A stretch of DNA of 64,000 nucleotides from Rhizoclosmatium globosum. Taxonomy: Eukaryota; Chytridiomycota; Chytridiomycetes; Chytridiales; Chytriomycetaceae. Shown here in pieces: positions 24,949 through 36,404 of the stretch (the first letter of the stretch is position 1; every line of letters starts with the position of its first letter). The stretch lies in NCBI GenBank assembly GCA_002104985.1, contig MCGO01000012.1:124001-188000 (forward strand), given 5' to 3'. The translations under genes were made by a program, and so were the position numbers. The notes below the pieces were generated by a model. That model saw nothing but the letters and a program-made list of their open reading frames with translations, made no database searches and was not told where the DNA came from.

Positions 24949-27778
24949 ATGAGTGAAGTACAACATCAGCACCACGAACTGCTCGCAAAGAAAGCACACA
25001 AATCCGAGGGCGACTTAACATCGGGGGCAAATGTGAAGCAAGTTTATAACTCCACTGGTCGTTTGTTGTATCAAACGCAATCCGAGCCAACTATTTCGAC
25101 GCGAAAGCCACACCCGCTCTTGGACGACGACGAATCAGGATCTGTTTATACATATTCCGAGCTTCTTTTTGGCGCTGAAACTTTGGAGAATATTGCTGCG
25201 GAAGGGGTCTATGCTGGTGCAACTATGAGGAGGTTTCGAGAGGCAGACAAGGAGGGAAAAGGCATACTTGGACGAGAAATGAGTGATCGTATATTACGGA
25301 TGGTGTATGGAACGATGAAATGTACGCATATTCCATTATGAAAATGAGTCATCAGCTAACATACTGAAGACCTTCCTTACATTGACACTATCCTCGTCAA
25401 AACTCAGTTCCTTGTCTACAACAATCAAGTGCGATATTGATTACGCCTCGATTCATACTGAAAATATTTTCCCTAGTTTCTAAACCAACTTGGTCTCGTT
25501 AAAGTCATGATGTTTGATCTTATGAAGTGCCATTTCGACTTCCATCGCTACCCCGGAATAGACTATAGCTCATCTAAGAAATCTGCTTTGGAAGCGGATC
25601 GCGCTGAAACCGTTCAAGATCTTGAAACCGCACTTCGACATTTCGCAGTGAAACTCGCGGCGGCTTTTGCTCGAGTGCGTATTGAAAGACGGGCGAGTGG
25701 GTCTACTACACAAGAAATGTTGCAAAATATTCTTCCGGTGGAGGTTAGAGAAAAGGAACAACTTGCTGGTGAGTTTGTGGGACGTGTTGCTGTCCGCTTA
25801 TATTGAAAAAAGTGGAAATGTCGAAAACACTACGCATCAACTTTCTCAAGACTAGTAAGAGTCAAATTACTGAGGAGTTGCGAGCAGCCGGGTACAAAGT
25901 AAAGCTCCAAGGGCGTAATACTCCAGAATCATCATTGCCCTCAATCGCGTAAGTCTATACGAAACACTATCTTTTACGCTTACATTTAAGCAAGATCCAA
26001 TGAAGACTGTATCTGTGTCGACGAGCTTTTCAACGACTTTCTCGTAATTCCAACGGAATTCTTCTCCGACATAAAAAGCAGTTCAGTCGTAACTGAAGGA
26101 AAACTCATCTTCCAAGTAATTAAAATATTCACTATTTAAGGTTTTCTCACATAATTAAAGGATAAAGCGAGTGCATATGGAATCAGGCACTTGACCTCGT
26201 TGATTGCTGAGACAGACCACATAATCGATGCACGAGCTGGCTGCGGTAATTCACAACCAACTTCATTGATTTCATCAGAACGAACTGAAAGTGTTTTAGG
26301 GACTCATGTGTCCTACTTGGCATCGCTGATGAAAAACAAAGGAAAAGTCTTCGCATTCGAGAGCCGCCCCAGTCGAATCCAATCTTTGAAAATGCGTATC
26401 GCGAATCAAAATATTAAGAGTAAGTTGTTTATTCTCCTCCAGAAACCTAACCATCGTGCGAAACACAGATGTGGAGATTGTTGAAGAAGACTTTGCAACG
26501 TCTGACGCTTCAGACGAGAAATTCGCTGAGGTGAAAATAAATTTGAGCAATGCGGAAATTTATTTGTTGGGAATAGGTGAATACAATCATCATCGAGCCA
26601 CCAAACTCTGGAACCTTGATTGTGGACAAACTAGGATATTTGCTACAAGAAGAAGGTATAGTAAATGATATAAATTTAAACGCTTAACTACAATATTTCA
26701 GAGTTTCCCAACGATCAACATACTGCAAAAGACATCACATCCCTGAAACGAAAACAAACGAACATGATGAATCATGCTTTTAATTGTAAGCTATACGATT
26801 TCTGCTGTTCCAAAAGGTCTAATTGAACCTACTTTAGTTCCAAATGTGCAAACTATTCTCTACATCACTCGAACTTCCAACAATGAAGAAAACGAAACTG
26901 TCGTGAACGAGTGCATAGAAAAACATAAAGGCGACTGGGAGCTAAACTGCGTCATGCCAGATATAATCGTCAACAGAGAATTTGATTGGGAAATTGGTGT
27001 GTTAACTATCCGTTCCCTCAATAAGCTATGCTGATAAAAAAACAATTCAGAGGACTGCCTTAAAATCAAACCTACGAGCACAGGAAATGGAGTGTTTGTG
27101 GCTTGTTTCACCCGAATCATTCCATCCGAATCCGAATCCGAAGACCTTGCGGAAGATGTTCAAGAAATCTCCTTGGCGGATGGAACCATCACAGAAACAG
27201 TGAAACCGGACAAGAAAATCAAACGGAAGAAGAAGAAGCTATCCACTACCTCTAAAATGCCAAAAAAACTGTCACTTAAGAAGCTTGGTCCAGTACACCA
27301 ACAGCAGGGCTCCAATCACAGCCTGAGTATTGCAGCTCCGGCGCTAATGGCCCCAAAACTTCCGCCAAAACTCGCAGTCTCGGTCGAAAGACTATCAGTC
27401 CCAAGAAAAGGCGCCATGATAGTCGACGAGAGTTACAGAGACTACACCGTCGCCAAGAAAATCCGTGCTAAGTACCTCATCAGACATGACAGCAAAGACG
27501 TGCAAGAAAGTGACGAAGTTCCCGAGACGGACGATGAATGGAACCAGGAGACGCTCAAGAAGCTTCCGGACGCGGATATTAATATCTTTGGAGTCAGTTT
27601 GAAGAAATTCTATGAGCCAAAGTTTCACGCTATTCGGGAGATGAAGATTCAAGAAATTGAGCCACAGCCTGTGGCTTCACGATGGAGATATCCTGTGAGT
27701 TTTTCGTAGTCAAACTCACTTTTTTTGTGGGTTTATTGAGATTACAACTAGGTTCCGAACCCAAAGCCGTGGAAGTAG
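24949..27778 (+). CDS. NSUN7-like RNA m5C methyltransferase homologue, catalytic cysteines absent
   Basis: Thirteen exons with introns of 44-57 bases close perfectly in phase to 746 residues. Matches to NSUN7 run through the protein: YLPYIDTILVKTQF, an N-terminal RNA-fold segment (LRINFLKTSKSQI), FLVIPTEFF ... EGKLIFQDKAS, a SAM-binding loop (IDARAGCGTHVSYLASLM, then GKVFAFES), a linker with VDKLGYLLQEEEFPND, YITRTSNNEENE, and GNGVFVACF near the end of the fold. The C-terminal 200 residues are Lys-rich and disordered. In active NSUN enzymes motif IV is PCSG and motif VI is TCS; here they read PPNSG (residues 424-428) and TRTS (481-484). NSUN7 in animals is linked to sperm motility, which fits a flagellated fungus. 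Likely SAM or RNA binding without methyl transfer. Confidence 0.8.
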
Positions 27779-28005
27779 TTCTTTCTGAGTCCTAGTTTGA
27801 TGATTGGTTTATTTTTGTTGTGAGGTTTGGATGCTTTGAGTTGATTTCAGTACCTTTTTTGGGAATACATCAGTCTAATTTTATGAAACAAAAGCTATAC
27901 GACGTAATAACGGAATGTAGAAAAACACTATGAGAATGAATGTAAAAAAACCTGCCAAACACTGATACCTCGAAATCAACATGATGATTCCGTTCCATCT
28001 CCGCC

Positions 28006-28899
28006 CTAACCCATTCTTCCGCGACGCATAATGCTCGCATTAAGCTCCATATCCTCCAAAGCGTGTCCAGGTTGGATGTAACCCAATCCCAATAGCAGGG
28101 AATGAACATCCAATCCAACAGCAATCAACCACGACAAGAAGCTAATTTAAAAAACAGAAATTAATAAACTATGTCTTGAGTTTCTCAACCCCAGATTTAT
28201 ACTCACCTCAAAATGTTCCAAGCCAAAGTCCAGTTGAACATATCACACCCGTAACTTTTCCCCGGTGGACAGTCTCCATTGACAAGCTGGATTTCCGATG
28301 CAAAACATCCAATCCAAAAGATTGTGATGGTCAAGTCAAGAAGGAGTTCCAGCGAGAGCATCTTGACAGACGTCCAGTTCGTAATACAGAAGGGTGCAAA
28401 GTCTTTTAAGTGGTTGGAATTGATGTTAGGGTGGAGTTGGGATAAATGCGAATGTAAATCTGAAGCTCACATTGACCAACAAGGGCTCCTGCAATAATGG
28501 GACTCATGATGGCAAGCATCCAGTTGAAGCCAACTGTAAAACGTCACAAAATTAAATCGTTAAAGACGCTCTGTTCTAATCGAAGCAATACTCAACTGGT
28601 TTGATATAGACCAGGATGAGTGTCAGCAAGAGCGCCAGCAATCTGTCCCAAGAAATAGTAACTGATCATGGCCAACGCGACTTGGAAGAAACGGTTTGAA
28701 AAGCGGACTTTCTTTTCGATTTCAAAGTTCTTGTTGAACTAAAAAACGAGCGAGATGTTAGGACACATTTAAGCTCAGTGATAAGTCGCCTTGCCTTGTC
28801 CGCATAGTCCTGTTTGTTTCCCTTGAGGCTGGAAAGGAGCCCACCTCCTGACCCGGACCTCTTCATACCCAACGACTTGAGGTTTGGCAATGGAAGCAT
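28006..28899 (-). CDS. MARVEL-like four-transmembrane protein
   Basis: Five exons (introns 28739-28794, 28534-28596, 28403-28476, 28142-28206) give 211 residues. Four hydrophobic helices can be seen: FFQVALAMISYYFLGQIAG, FNWMLAIMSPIIAGALV, LELLLDLTITIFWIGCFA and LSWLIAVGLDVHSLLLGLG. Between helices 3 and 4 are two cysteines (GDCPPGKSYGC) followed by FNWTLAWN, an arrangement shared with fungal MARVEL-domain proteins of the plasma membrane. The cytosolic N-terminus is basic and Gly/Ser-rich. The first intron begins with GC (AAG then GCAAGG) and ends with AG, the accepted non-canonical class; without it the frame breaks. The role is unknown, perhaps membrane organisation or vesicle trafficking. 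Confidence 0.68.
28739..28794 (-). other. GC-AG intron in the MARVEL-like gene
   Basis: Read on the minus strand, exon 1 ends AAG, the intron starts GCAAGG and ends in a pyrimidine run plus TTTTAG. No GT donor nearby joins exon 1 to the following FNKNFEIEKK frame, so a GC donor is the simplest explanation. Most other introns I resolved in the window have GT donors. Confidence 0.75.
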
Positions 28900-29130
28900 C
28901 TGATTCAATCACGTCTTTCTTTTTATGTAAATCTGAGGGAATGGTTCTCAGGATTTTCACAGTTCAACCCCTTCCAAAATAACAATACAAAACTCCCTCT
29001 ATTCAAACTAGTTATACGATAGTTAAAGGTATCCATAAATAATATCCAACAAAAGAAAATTACAGTTCCAAAAACGAGTTGATTTGGTCAACTCATCATT
29101 AAATCCAATCAGAAGAATCCGTCAAGCCAT

Positions 29131-30743
29131 TTACGCCCTCCTTCTTTGGCACGATTGGCGCTTCTGCAGGCGCCTCAGGAGCAACTCGCGAATCTTTCCC
29201 AGCTCCTTTCTCTTGACACCCAGTTTACCTGTCGCAGCAAGCATATCACTCACACTCTTGTATCCCAACTGAATGGCCGTATTTTTAAGCTGTCCCGTTG
29301 GTTGCTTTCCTGTATTATAATCGAAGCTTATAAACAACACTGAATTTATGTTTTCCAAAACAAACCTCTTTTCGCCATACAAAACGAGCAGTTGCAGATT
29401 CCACGACACCTGAGTAGTTCTATGTCAACTTCACATCTAATACCCTCGATGCACTCACTTTGGACAGACCCATGTTCCTTTTACCCTTTCCACGTCCACA
29501 TTTTCACCATAACGTCCTTCCAGACACAGATTGTCCATCATTAAAGTACATTGAGACTTGGTTTCCGTTCCATCGGGTGCACGGTACGTGATGATGTTTG
29601 TGCATTTGACCTGTCAATAAGCAAAGCTTAGATACCATGGCAGACAAAAGAAAGATTAAATACTTTAGGGTCCAACGTCTTTTGTCTGCATTGGTGGCAC
29701 GAAGTTCCATTTACGGAATCGTAAATTCGTCCACCGCGTTCGTACTTCATGTGTTTCCCGTTGCTCTGCTATTGCAAAAATTCGTTAGTACAAAAGAATG
29801 AAGTCGAAAGTATTAATTCAAAGACTCACGCCGCCTCCTGTGTTTTTCGGAGCGAATTTCATGGGGAGAACAATGATTGGTTTGCCATTCTCGTCGAATT
29901 CGACTTCTTCTTCGTGTCCGCTGTCTTCACTGTCACTTTCATCCGAATTCGCAACACCTGCAATGATTAGGTCATCGTTTTGCACGTTCTTATCAAGGTA
30001 TTTGAGGCCTTTGAATTCTTGCTGTTACTCAGGATGAAAATGAGAATCATTTCGACAACAAGAGGGAATATACAACTCAACTGGTTTTCCTTGGAGTCTT
30101 CCACTTTGACGCCTTGGCAAGTTATCATCGGTCAATTTGGGTTCTTTGGCTTTGGCGCTGCCTTTGCGCGTGGTTTTGGAGCAGCTTCTTCGTTTGCGTC
30201 CTATAGCGACAAGCGTGGATTAGTTCACACACAGAAAGAATGAAAGGTTAAATAGAATGAGAATGCATACCCTGTAGATACCCAGAGCCTGAAGTTGTTT
30301 CTTGTTTTCCTCCAAACGCCTGTCAATTTGGATGCGTTAGAGATGATGGGCCAGTAAACGAAAGGCCGAACCTAATACGCTCTATTTCATATTCTGACTG
30401 CGTAGAAAGAGTGTGTAGTACGCCGTCTGTCCAAGAGAGATTGAAGATGGCAGTCACACACCACCAGTTTCTGAACCGCCTCAACACCACCCGCGCGGTC
30501 CCAATCAATAACAACGCCGTCCTCATCGTCCTCGGCGTCTTTAGTGTTTGCAGCAGTCTTTACAGGAGAAGGCTCAGCACTTTGCAGGATTTGATTTGAG
30601 CCTTGAGTTGTTGTTCGTCGCGGCAGAGGAATCTCGACGACCATGCGCACATTGTCATTGTCTTGCGAGTTCTTGTTGTTTGCGGATTCGGGTTCAGGGT
30701 TTCGTCTGCGGGACGCCCGTGTCGCGCGTGAGTTTCCGAGCAT
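29131..30743 (-). CDS. CDCA7-like protein with 4CXXC (zf-4CXXC_R1) zinc-finger domain
   Basis: Nine exons (introns 30398-30464, 30320-30371, 30201-30281, 30022-30081, 29769-29829, 29611-29663, 29410-29458, 29310-29365) give about 377 residues, all in phase. The N-terminal half is acidic/basic and disordered with YEIERIRRLEENKKQL. The C-terminal domain starts with CHQCRQKT (Cys242) and continues with MMDNLCLEGRYGE, GTWVCPKCRGICNCSFC and an AIQLGYKSVSDML end, the hallmark of CDCA7/CDCA7L. In vertebrates CDCA7 recruits the HELLS remodeller to hemimethylated DNA. The first in-frame ATG is at 30743; upstream codons are open to about 31010 but lack ATG. The site LRALG is spliced with a GTATCT donor to reach the basic KRRSCSK segment in frame. 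It shares a 245-base divergent promoter with the SFI1-like gene. Confidence 0.85.
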
Positions 30744-30988
30744 TCTTTTTGTTGACTTCAAAAACGAATGGACACAGGGTCGACGTCGTCGTCGTCGGTG
30801 AAGAAGGCGGCGCTGAACTCTGTCGCCGTCGAAGGAAAACGGATTCAGCCACCGACTTTGAATTCGTTGAATCGTTGAACTCGTTGGCGCAGCAACAAAC
30901 ACAAACACAAACAAAACACAAACACTCTCGTCTCGAATTCCGCGTCGCTCTTTAAACTCTGCTTCAAACGCATCGGCGAACACGTCAA
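30744..30988. promoter_or_regulatory. Divergent promoter between CDCA7-like and SFI1-like genes
   Basis: This 245-base stretch separates two divergently transcribed genes whose homologues act in the cell cycle. It contains a TTGGCGC element (30884-30890) fitting the E2F consensus TTSSCGC, a GC-rich GGCGGCGC run near 30804, and CAAACA-rich tracts on the SFI1 side. Regulation by E2F-type factors is inference only. Confidence 0.4.
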
Positions 30989-33900
30989 ATGATTGCTGCC
31001 TTTGGTCGCCTGTGTTGCTCAGGCGAAGTCAACTGCTTCGCCTTCAGATGCCCATACTAGTATCTTGATTACACCCCAACTCGCTCTCGCACACGTCGCT
31101 GTTCAACGATGGAAGCGATTCGTGCTCTCAAACAAAGCTGATAGAATCGCCGCTTCGGCTTTGTTGAAAAGAACCGTCAAACATTGGAGGAATGCTTCGC
31201 TCTTTCTGTGGCGCAGAGGAATAAAGGCTCACGTCCACCACAAAGTATCAGTCTACAACTCATGCTGGAATCAGTGGTCCATTAAAATGAAGGAGAAGTT
31301 GAAGGAGAAGGAGAAATGGGAAAGAGCGGTCCAGTTTGGTATGTTTGTATTGGCAATGGTCTCATCATAAAAATCTACACTATCCAGCCTCTCAACACTA
31401 AAGGCCAAATGTATACAATATTGGAAAATGTATCGCGACCATCGACGTATCCAAAACCTTCGAAACAAGTTTGCCTCCTCGTCTCATCAATCCATTCTCT
31501 CAAATTCAATGTTTCGAGTGTGGATTCGAAATTCCGACATATTGTCCACTGCAGAGACATGGAAAACTGTCTATTAAAGCTGATGCTTTGAGATTGAGAA
31601 AAGCTGGGTGGAAACGTTGGACTGCGTTAGCTTTCCGCAATAATCGATGGAACCAGAAGGTCGCGCGTTTTGTTAAGACTCATCAAGTCGATGTTACCAG
31701 AAATATAATGAATGGATGGAAAGAATATGTTATCTCGCGGAGAATGAAGCTGGAGAGAAAAGGTACGTGGCCAATCTCTAAAGAATGCCCATTCTAACTA
31801 TAACGTTTCAAGACCAGGCTGATTTGTTTCGAGCAAAGAGTTTAACGACAGCCGCTTTAACATCTTGGATGCGATTATACAACATCGAAAAACAGTTGAA
31901 AAAATGAAACTGGAAGCTTCCGATTTCAGCACGCACCATCAACTATGTAGAAACTTTGCTAAATGGAAGGCCGGTATGTTCTGAAATGTCGAGCCCGCTC
32001 ATTTACTGTTATTCAGCTACCCAGAAAACACGAACTGATCGGAATAATCAACAACTGGCGGAACTGCACCACATGCGCCAACTGAAAGTAAATGCTTTCG
32101 TTTTTTTTGAAAAATTCACACGACTCACTTTGAATCGCCAAGAAACAAATTCTTACAAGGCTCAACACTGTCAACGGTTGGATAAAACTCGCAGATTCAA
32201 AGCGCCGAAAGAACGTCTGTTTCACATCTGTTTTCAATTAATGTCGCTTATTCGCTGAATCCAGCTCCTTGGTGTATTCCTGTCAAAGTGGCGATATCGA
32301 ACAACTGGCAGTCTCAGTAGAAAGGAAGGCGCCTATTTGGAACCTGGAAAAGTCCATCACGAAACAAAACTGAAGCAGCAAGTCTTCTATGCCTGGATCA
32401 ATTTTGTAACAATTGAAAAAGCAGAACGGGTAGGAATAATTGTATGAACAAACCGCCTGTTAATATTTCAATGAAGGAAAAAGAAAAGCAAGCCACCACT
32501 TTCCACGCCAATCGTCTTCTTCAATTTACATTTGAAGTGTTTCATAAAAAATACAGACTGCGACGGCTCCAAATCGAAATGCAAATATTGGCCACACGAC
32601 ATCACGCGTTCACCGTTACATACAAATCCTTTGAACGTGGATAGCTCGTATGCAAGACGCCTATCGCGAGCGACAAAACATGAAGAAAGTTGCACGATTC
32701 CGGAAACACGTTCTACTTCGAAATTGCTTCCACGCGTTGATGGAGAACGGGACTGGGAAGCACGGGAGCGCGAGAATGAGGTATATTTAATCAACCTCAT
32801 TCCGGCCATTGCTTATCAGCCTTTCAAAAGCAACGTGCTACGGTACACCATAACCGACACCTTGCACAGCGGCGTTGTCGGGTTGGATACACGTTACGGC
32901 TACGCAAATGACCGCGCATAGCGAAACGAACTGCAGTGCATCATCATTACATCAACACACTCACAACATCCTTCACAAAATGGATGCGAGCGTATATTGA
33001 GCATCGACGGAATCAATTTCGAATGGAGGTTGCTGCTGCGCGCCACGATAAACTGAATTTGGCAGAGAAATGGAGGGCGTGGAAGGTTTGAGTAGTTTGA
33101 AATCTAGTTTGATCTAATTAATGATGCGGATTTTATCTATCAGAGGTATACGGATGAGTCTAAAGCCTTCCGACAAACGTGGAAGACTTTATGGGAGGGT
33201 TGAGAAAGGAGTTGTGCGACAACTGTTAATTAAGTGGAGGGAAAAGTATTCGGATATCTTGGAAGAACGAAAGCGAAGGCAAGAGTATGAGGAAGTTCAA
33301 AAGCGAGAATTGATGAAAAAGGTAGATCATCATTTGCAATCTCATCCATTGACAAAATATCAGGTCTCAGAGCATGGAATATATTCGCAGTCGATCGCGT
33401 GGTTAGACGATCTGAATTACGTGCCCAATATCTCAGTGGAATCAGCTTTGTTGCAAGCACGTCTGAGGCGGTGTTTTCGTAACTGGGTTATATACCATTC
33501 CATAAAATGTGACAAGAAGCTACGAGATACTGATGCACACTATTTCGTGTGACCAAGTCGAAACTAAATGTCTTCCAATATGGAGGCGAAAATTCGAAAA
33601 TCGCATTTGGGAAAAGGTTCCTTTCCGTAATTATACTATTGAATACTACAACTTAACAACAGCAAAGTGCCAGTTGCCATCAAATACCACACCAAAAACC
33701 TTCTCATCATCATGTTTCAAAATGGACGAATTCCCGTGTCGACTGGTCCCAACTCTACACAAATCGCACGTCACTCCTGTCCTCCACTGGTCCCAAACCC
33801 TTACACGTCGCGCATTCACCTCCTGGCGCACATACATCCAAACACGCCGCTCAAAAGCCTCATTAATGACCAGTGCGGAGACATGGCGCCAGGAAACGAC

Positions 33901-34400
33901 AATGCGCGATGCATGTGTCATGTGGATGATTGGCGCGGACAAGTTACGGCGCGTTCGAGAGGGGTGGAGGGCTGAAGAGAGGGTTCGTGATGTTGAGAGG
34001 AGGTGAGGAAAGTGAGGAAGTTTGCGTTGCGGTGGCGGGCAAAGACTGTGGCAGCGAGGGAGAAGAGGAAAGGGAAGGCTTTTGATGTTGTTAAAGGTCT
34101 CAGGTTTGGAGATTCTTTGTTTTTACTTTTTTGGGGGTGGTGGGAATGTTTGAACGTTAATCCTGGGATTTGATTAGGTCGGCTGGTAGTTCTTCTGATT
34201 CGTTGTGGTCAAGATCTATTCCTCCTTCTCGAGAGCATACTTCTTGGGATTATGAAAACTGGAACCCTTCACCACCAGTTCGATCTCAACCCCAAGCCAA
34301 GTTTAGGAACAACACTGAGGTTTATGATCCACCTAAACCCATCAAAGTTCGTACACAGCCGCGAAAGCCTGATTTTCTAGACGATTTACTTCGAAAATAA
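30989..34400 (+). CDS. SFI1-like centrin-binding repeat protein (exon structure partly unresolved)
   Basis: The stretch encodes a run of short helices with the centrin-binding pattern (hydrophobic, then FxxW with basic residues): AVQRWKRFVL, CIQYWKMYRDHRR, MFRVWIRNS, GWKRWTALAF, MNGWKEYVISRR, LLIKWREKYSDIL, CFRNWVIYHS, RAFTSWRTYIQTRR. I count about twenty. SFI1 family proteins form long rods that carry centrin at spindle poles or centrioles. Fragments lie in many exons separated by short introns (for example 31791-31812 region, 31975-32017, 32430-32477). The ATG at 30989 reads MIAAF and then needs a one-base shift to enter the long frame. Other one-base shifts occur at A-runs near 31563 and 31904. 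I could not close every exon. The last exon ends KPDFLDDLLRK, eight bases before the convergent RTA1-like gene. Confidence 0.72.
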
Positions 34401-34408
34401 AACTCTTC

Positions 34409-35244
34409 TTAATAACCAAACACTGCATCCTTCTCAAATTGCTCTTGAAGTAAAAACCCGGGGTGAACAAAAATAAAACAAAGAACTGCAAAAGCCATCA
34501 GAAAGAAGTCAAATCCGTACATGTAGAGTTCGTTTCTAGCCAAGGGGCTTGTGATTCCTGAAACAAATTCAATAAGTCTGAAGATACTTCTCGCAAGCAC
34601 CGCGAATGAACTGACAATCAACGTTTTGAAGAGACGCTTCCAGTTTGAATTCAATGGAAGAACGTACTGCGTTTCCAACTGTACCGCACGCTTATAAAAC
34701 CACCCTGCCATTCCCAAATAACAAAAAAACGATACAAGCTGCAAAGAAATCCCACCAATCAACACCGACACCCCCAAATCACGAGTCTCTTTCGTCGCAT
34801 ACTGGTCCGACGCCATCTGCGCCCCTCCAACCTGCACCAAAAGCGTAACCACCTCAACACCCACAAACACTTCGCCGAATGCCTAAAAGGCGTAACACTC
34901 GGATGCGAAGCATGCATGACCTTCTCCAACAACGTATACAACGACGTCGTGATCAGAATCGGGGCGACGATAATCGCAATATACTGTACTGCGAACCTCG
35001 TGATGTCAAAGGGGAGTTGGATGGAGAGATACCGGTAACAGTATCCGACAAGTTCTCCGAGACAGCCGAGGATCAAGGGGATCATGTATGTGGTGCGGTA
35101 GCGGATTCCGAGGTAGAGATGGAACGCGGACAGGAGGCAGAAGGTTGCGGCTGCGATTGGGGCGAGGTAAGGTGGGTTCTTCAAAGTATGGGGAGAGAGC
35201 ATAGTTCCAGAACCATCGGGAAGCTTTTGGTAAGTAGAGTTCAT
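34409..35244 (-). CDS. RTA1-like seven-transmembrane protein
   Basis: The N-terminal part (from MNSTYQKLPDG at 35244) has helices APIAAATFCLLSAFHLYLG, MIPLILGCLGELVGYCYRY and FAVQYIAIIVAPILITTSL; the C-terminal part has FVGVEVVTLLVQVGG, LIGGISLQLVSFFCYLG, FKTLIVSSFAVLARSIFRL and FFLMAFAVLCFIFVHPG. The order and signature residues (YRY, IxAP, VQxGG, RSIFRLIEF) match the fungal RTA1/lipid-translocating exporter family of plasma-membrane proteins. Near 34883-34922 the two halves are offset by one frame. Either one base is missing (after a GG pair, giving PFRAFGEVF) or a 38-base intron, starting GTCATG and ending TTTTAG, is removed; the phase works for both. A start further upstream in the same frame cannot be excluded. 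Confidence 0.75.
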
Positions 35245-35464
35245 GCCTGTTTGGGTAGAGATTTGTGGAATGGATTTCTTGCCGTTTCTCCGTTTCATTT
35301 TTTGTTGTGAAGGGGAATTTCCTATTTTCTGATTGGCTAAAAATTTCCTTCTCAAGGGAAAAGGAGACACCACTTATATTCAATTGATTTATGGAATAAT
35401 GAAGAATCTCTGCCTACTATTAAGATTTCCATTATCAACTAATAAACTCATTTATGCAGAAAAA

Positions 35465-36361
35465 TTAAACAAGTTTGTTTGGCATAGACTCCTTCTGGTA
35501 TGATAGCAATACCAGAGCCAATTCCTGAGGGTTCCGATTCGTTTTTTCCACTTGCTGACATTGTTGTAGATTGTCTATGGCTTCACCAAACAACTTTCTC
35601 AAAATACCTCTTTGATCAACCCACGATAGCATACACCAGCTAATAAAATTCCAATCAAAAAACGCAGCGCGCGGCTGGATCAAGTTCAAGTTTTCTTCAA
35701 ATGCAATTATCAAGGCACTGATCCCGAGAATTATTTCCACAATAATATAAATTTGAGCCTTTTGAACAACATGCTTTGAGGTTACCAGAGTGAATTTGAG
35801 TCTTCCGTTAATGAGTTTGTGCAATGAATAACAATCCAAACAAGTACGAATAAAAAGAAAGGGAAAAAGGGATGCAATTTGTACTGCAGTTGATTGGGGT
35901 GTGAGGAAGGCGTTGGTAATGTTTGGATCAGTGGATGAAATGAAGATGAAACAGTTCGCAACAATCGTAATATCAAAATCACTCCAACCACTACGTTTCT
36001 ACACGTTCAAACATCTGTTTTTAGATTCTACCTCGTTCAAAGCCATGAATCTATTGAAACTGGAAAACAATATGCTGCACATTGTGAATGTGTATGGAAC
36101 AGTGGCGGCGGCTATAACCCAATTATAATTCGGTATCGCACCGGTTGTAGAGCTAGTCCAAACGTTTACGGTCATGAGAGTCACGTAGATGAACCAACAG
36201 CCAAGGGCAAAAGCAATCAGCCAGTCGTCTGGAACAAACTTTCGGGTCTTGAGGTTGAAAGCGCTCTTCATCATCAATCCGTACGAGAAGCCAGAAGCTA
36301 ATATTTGAAAGTTGTTGCGATCCCAGGCTTGATGTGCCGCGGTTGGGTTATACACTCCCAT
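35465..36361 (-). CDS. Orphan multi-pass (about seven-helix) membrane protein
   Basis: Two exons joined by a 33-base intron (35999-36031, GTAGAA donor, CTAAAAAC branch-like site, GTGTAG acceptor, phase 0) give 287 residues. Hydrophobic helices: ILASGFSYGLMMKSAF, WLIAFALGCWFIYVTLMTV, WVIAAATVPYTFTMCSILF, IVANCFIFISS, IASLFPFLFIRTCLDCY, IYIIVEIILGISALIIAF and FFDWNFISWCMLSW. The C-terminus is polar (NLQQCQQVEKTNRNP). I do not recognise the family; the topology suggests a receptor-like or transporter-like protein. The intron would be the shortest I resolved in this window, so the exon junction is less certain than elsewhere. It sits between the RTA1-like gene and the second F-box gene, on the same strand as both. 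Confidence 0.6.
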
Positions 36362-36404
36362 CTTGTTTTAAAGTAAATCTTTTGTTTCGGGACAATATGG
36401 TTTA

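Noticed and set aside
30201..30281. Apparent frameshift in the CDCA7-like gene after LQALGIY
   Set aside because: Using the GTATCT donor twelve bases earlier joins the exons in phase to a basic CDCA7-like segment; the in-phase alternative soon hits a stop.
30744..30983. N-terminal extension of the CDCA7-like protein
   Set aside because: The upstream frame is open but has no ATG, includes a hydrophobic repetitive stretch, and would consume the divergent promoter.
34883..34922. 16-base intron in the RTA1-like gene
   Set aside because: Too short to splice and gives the wrong phase; a missing base or a 38-base intron is more reasonable.
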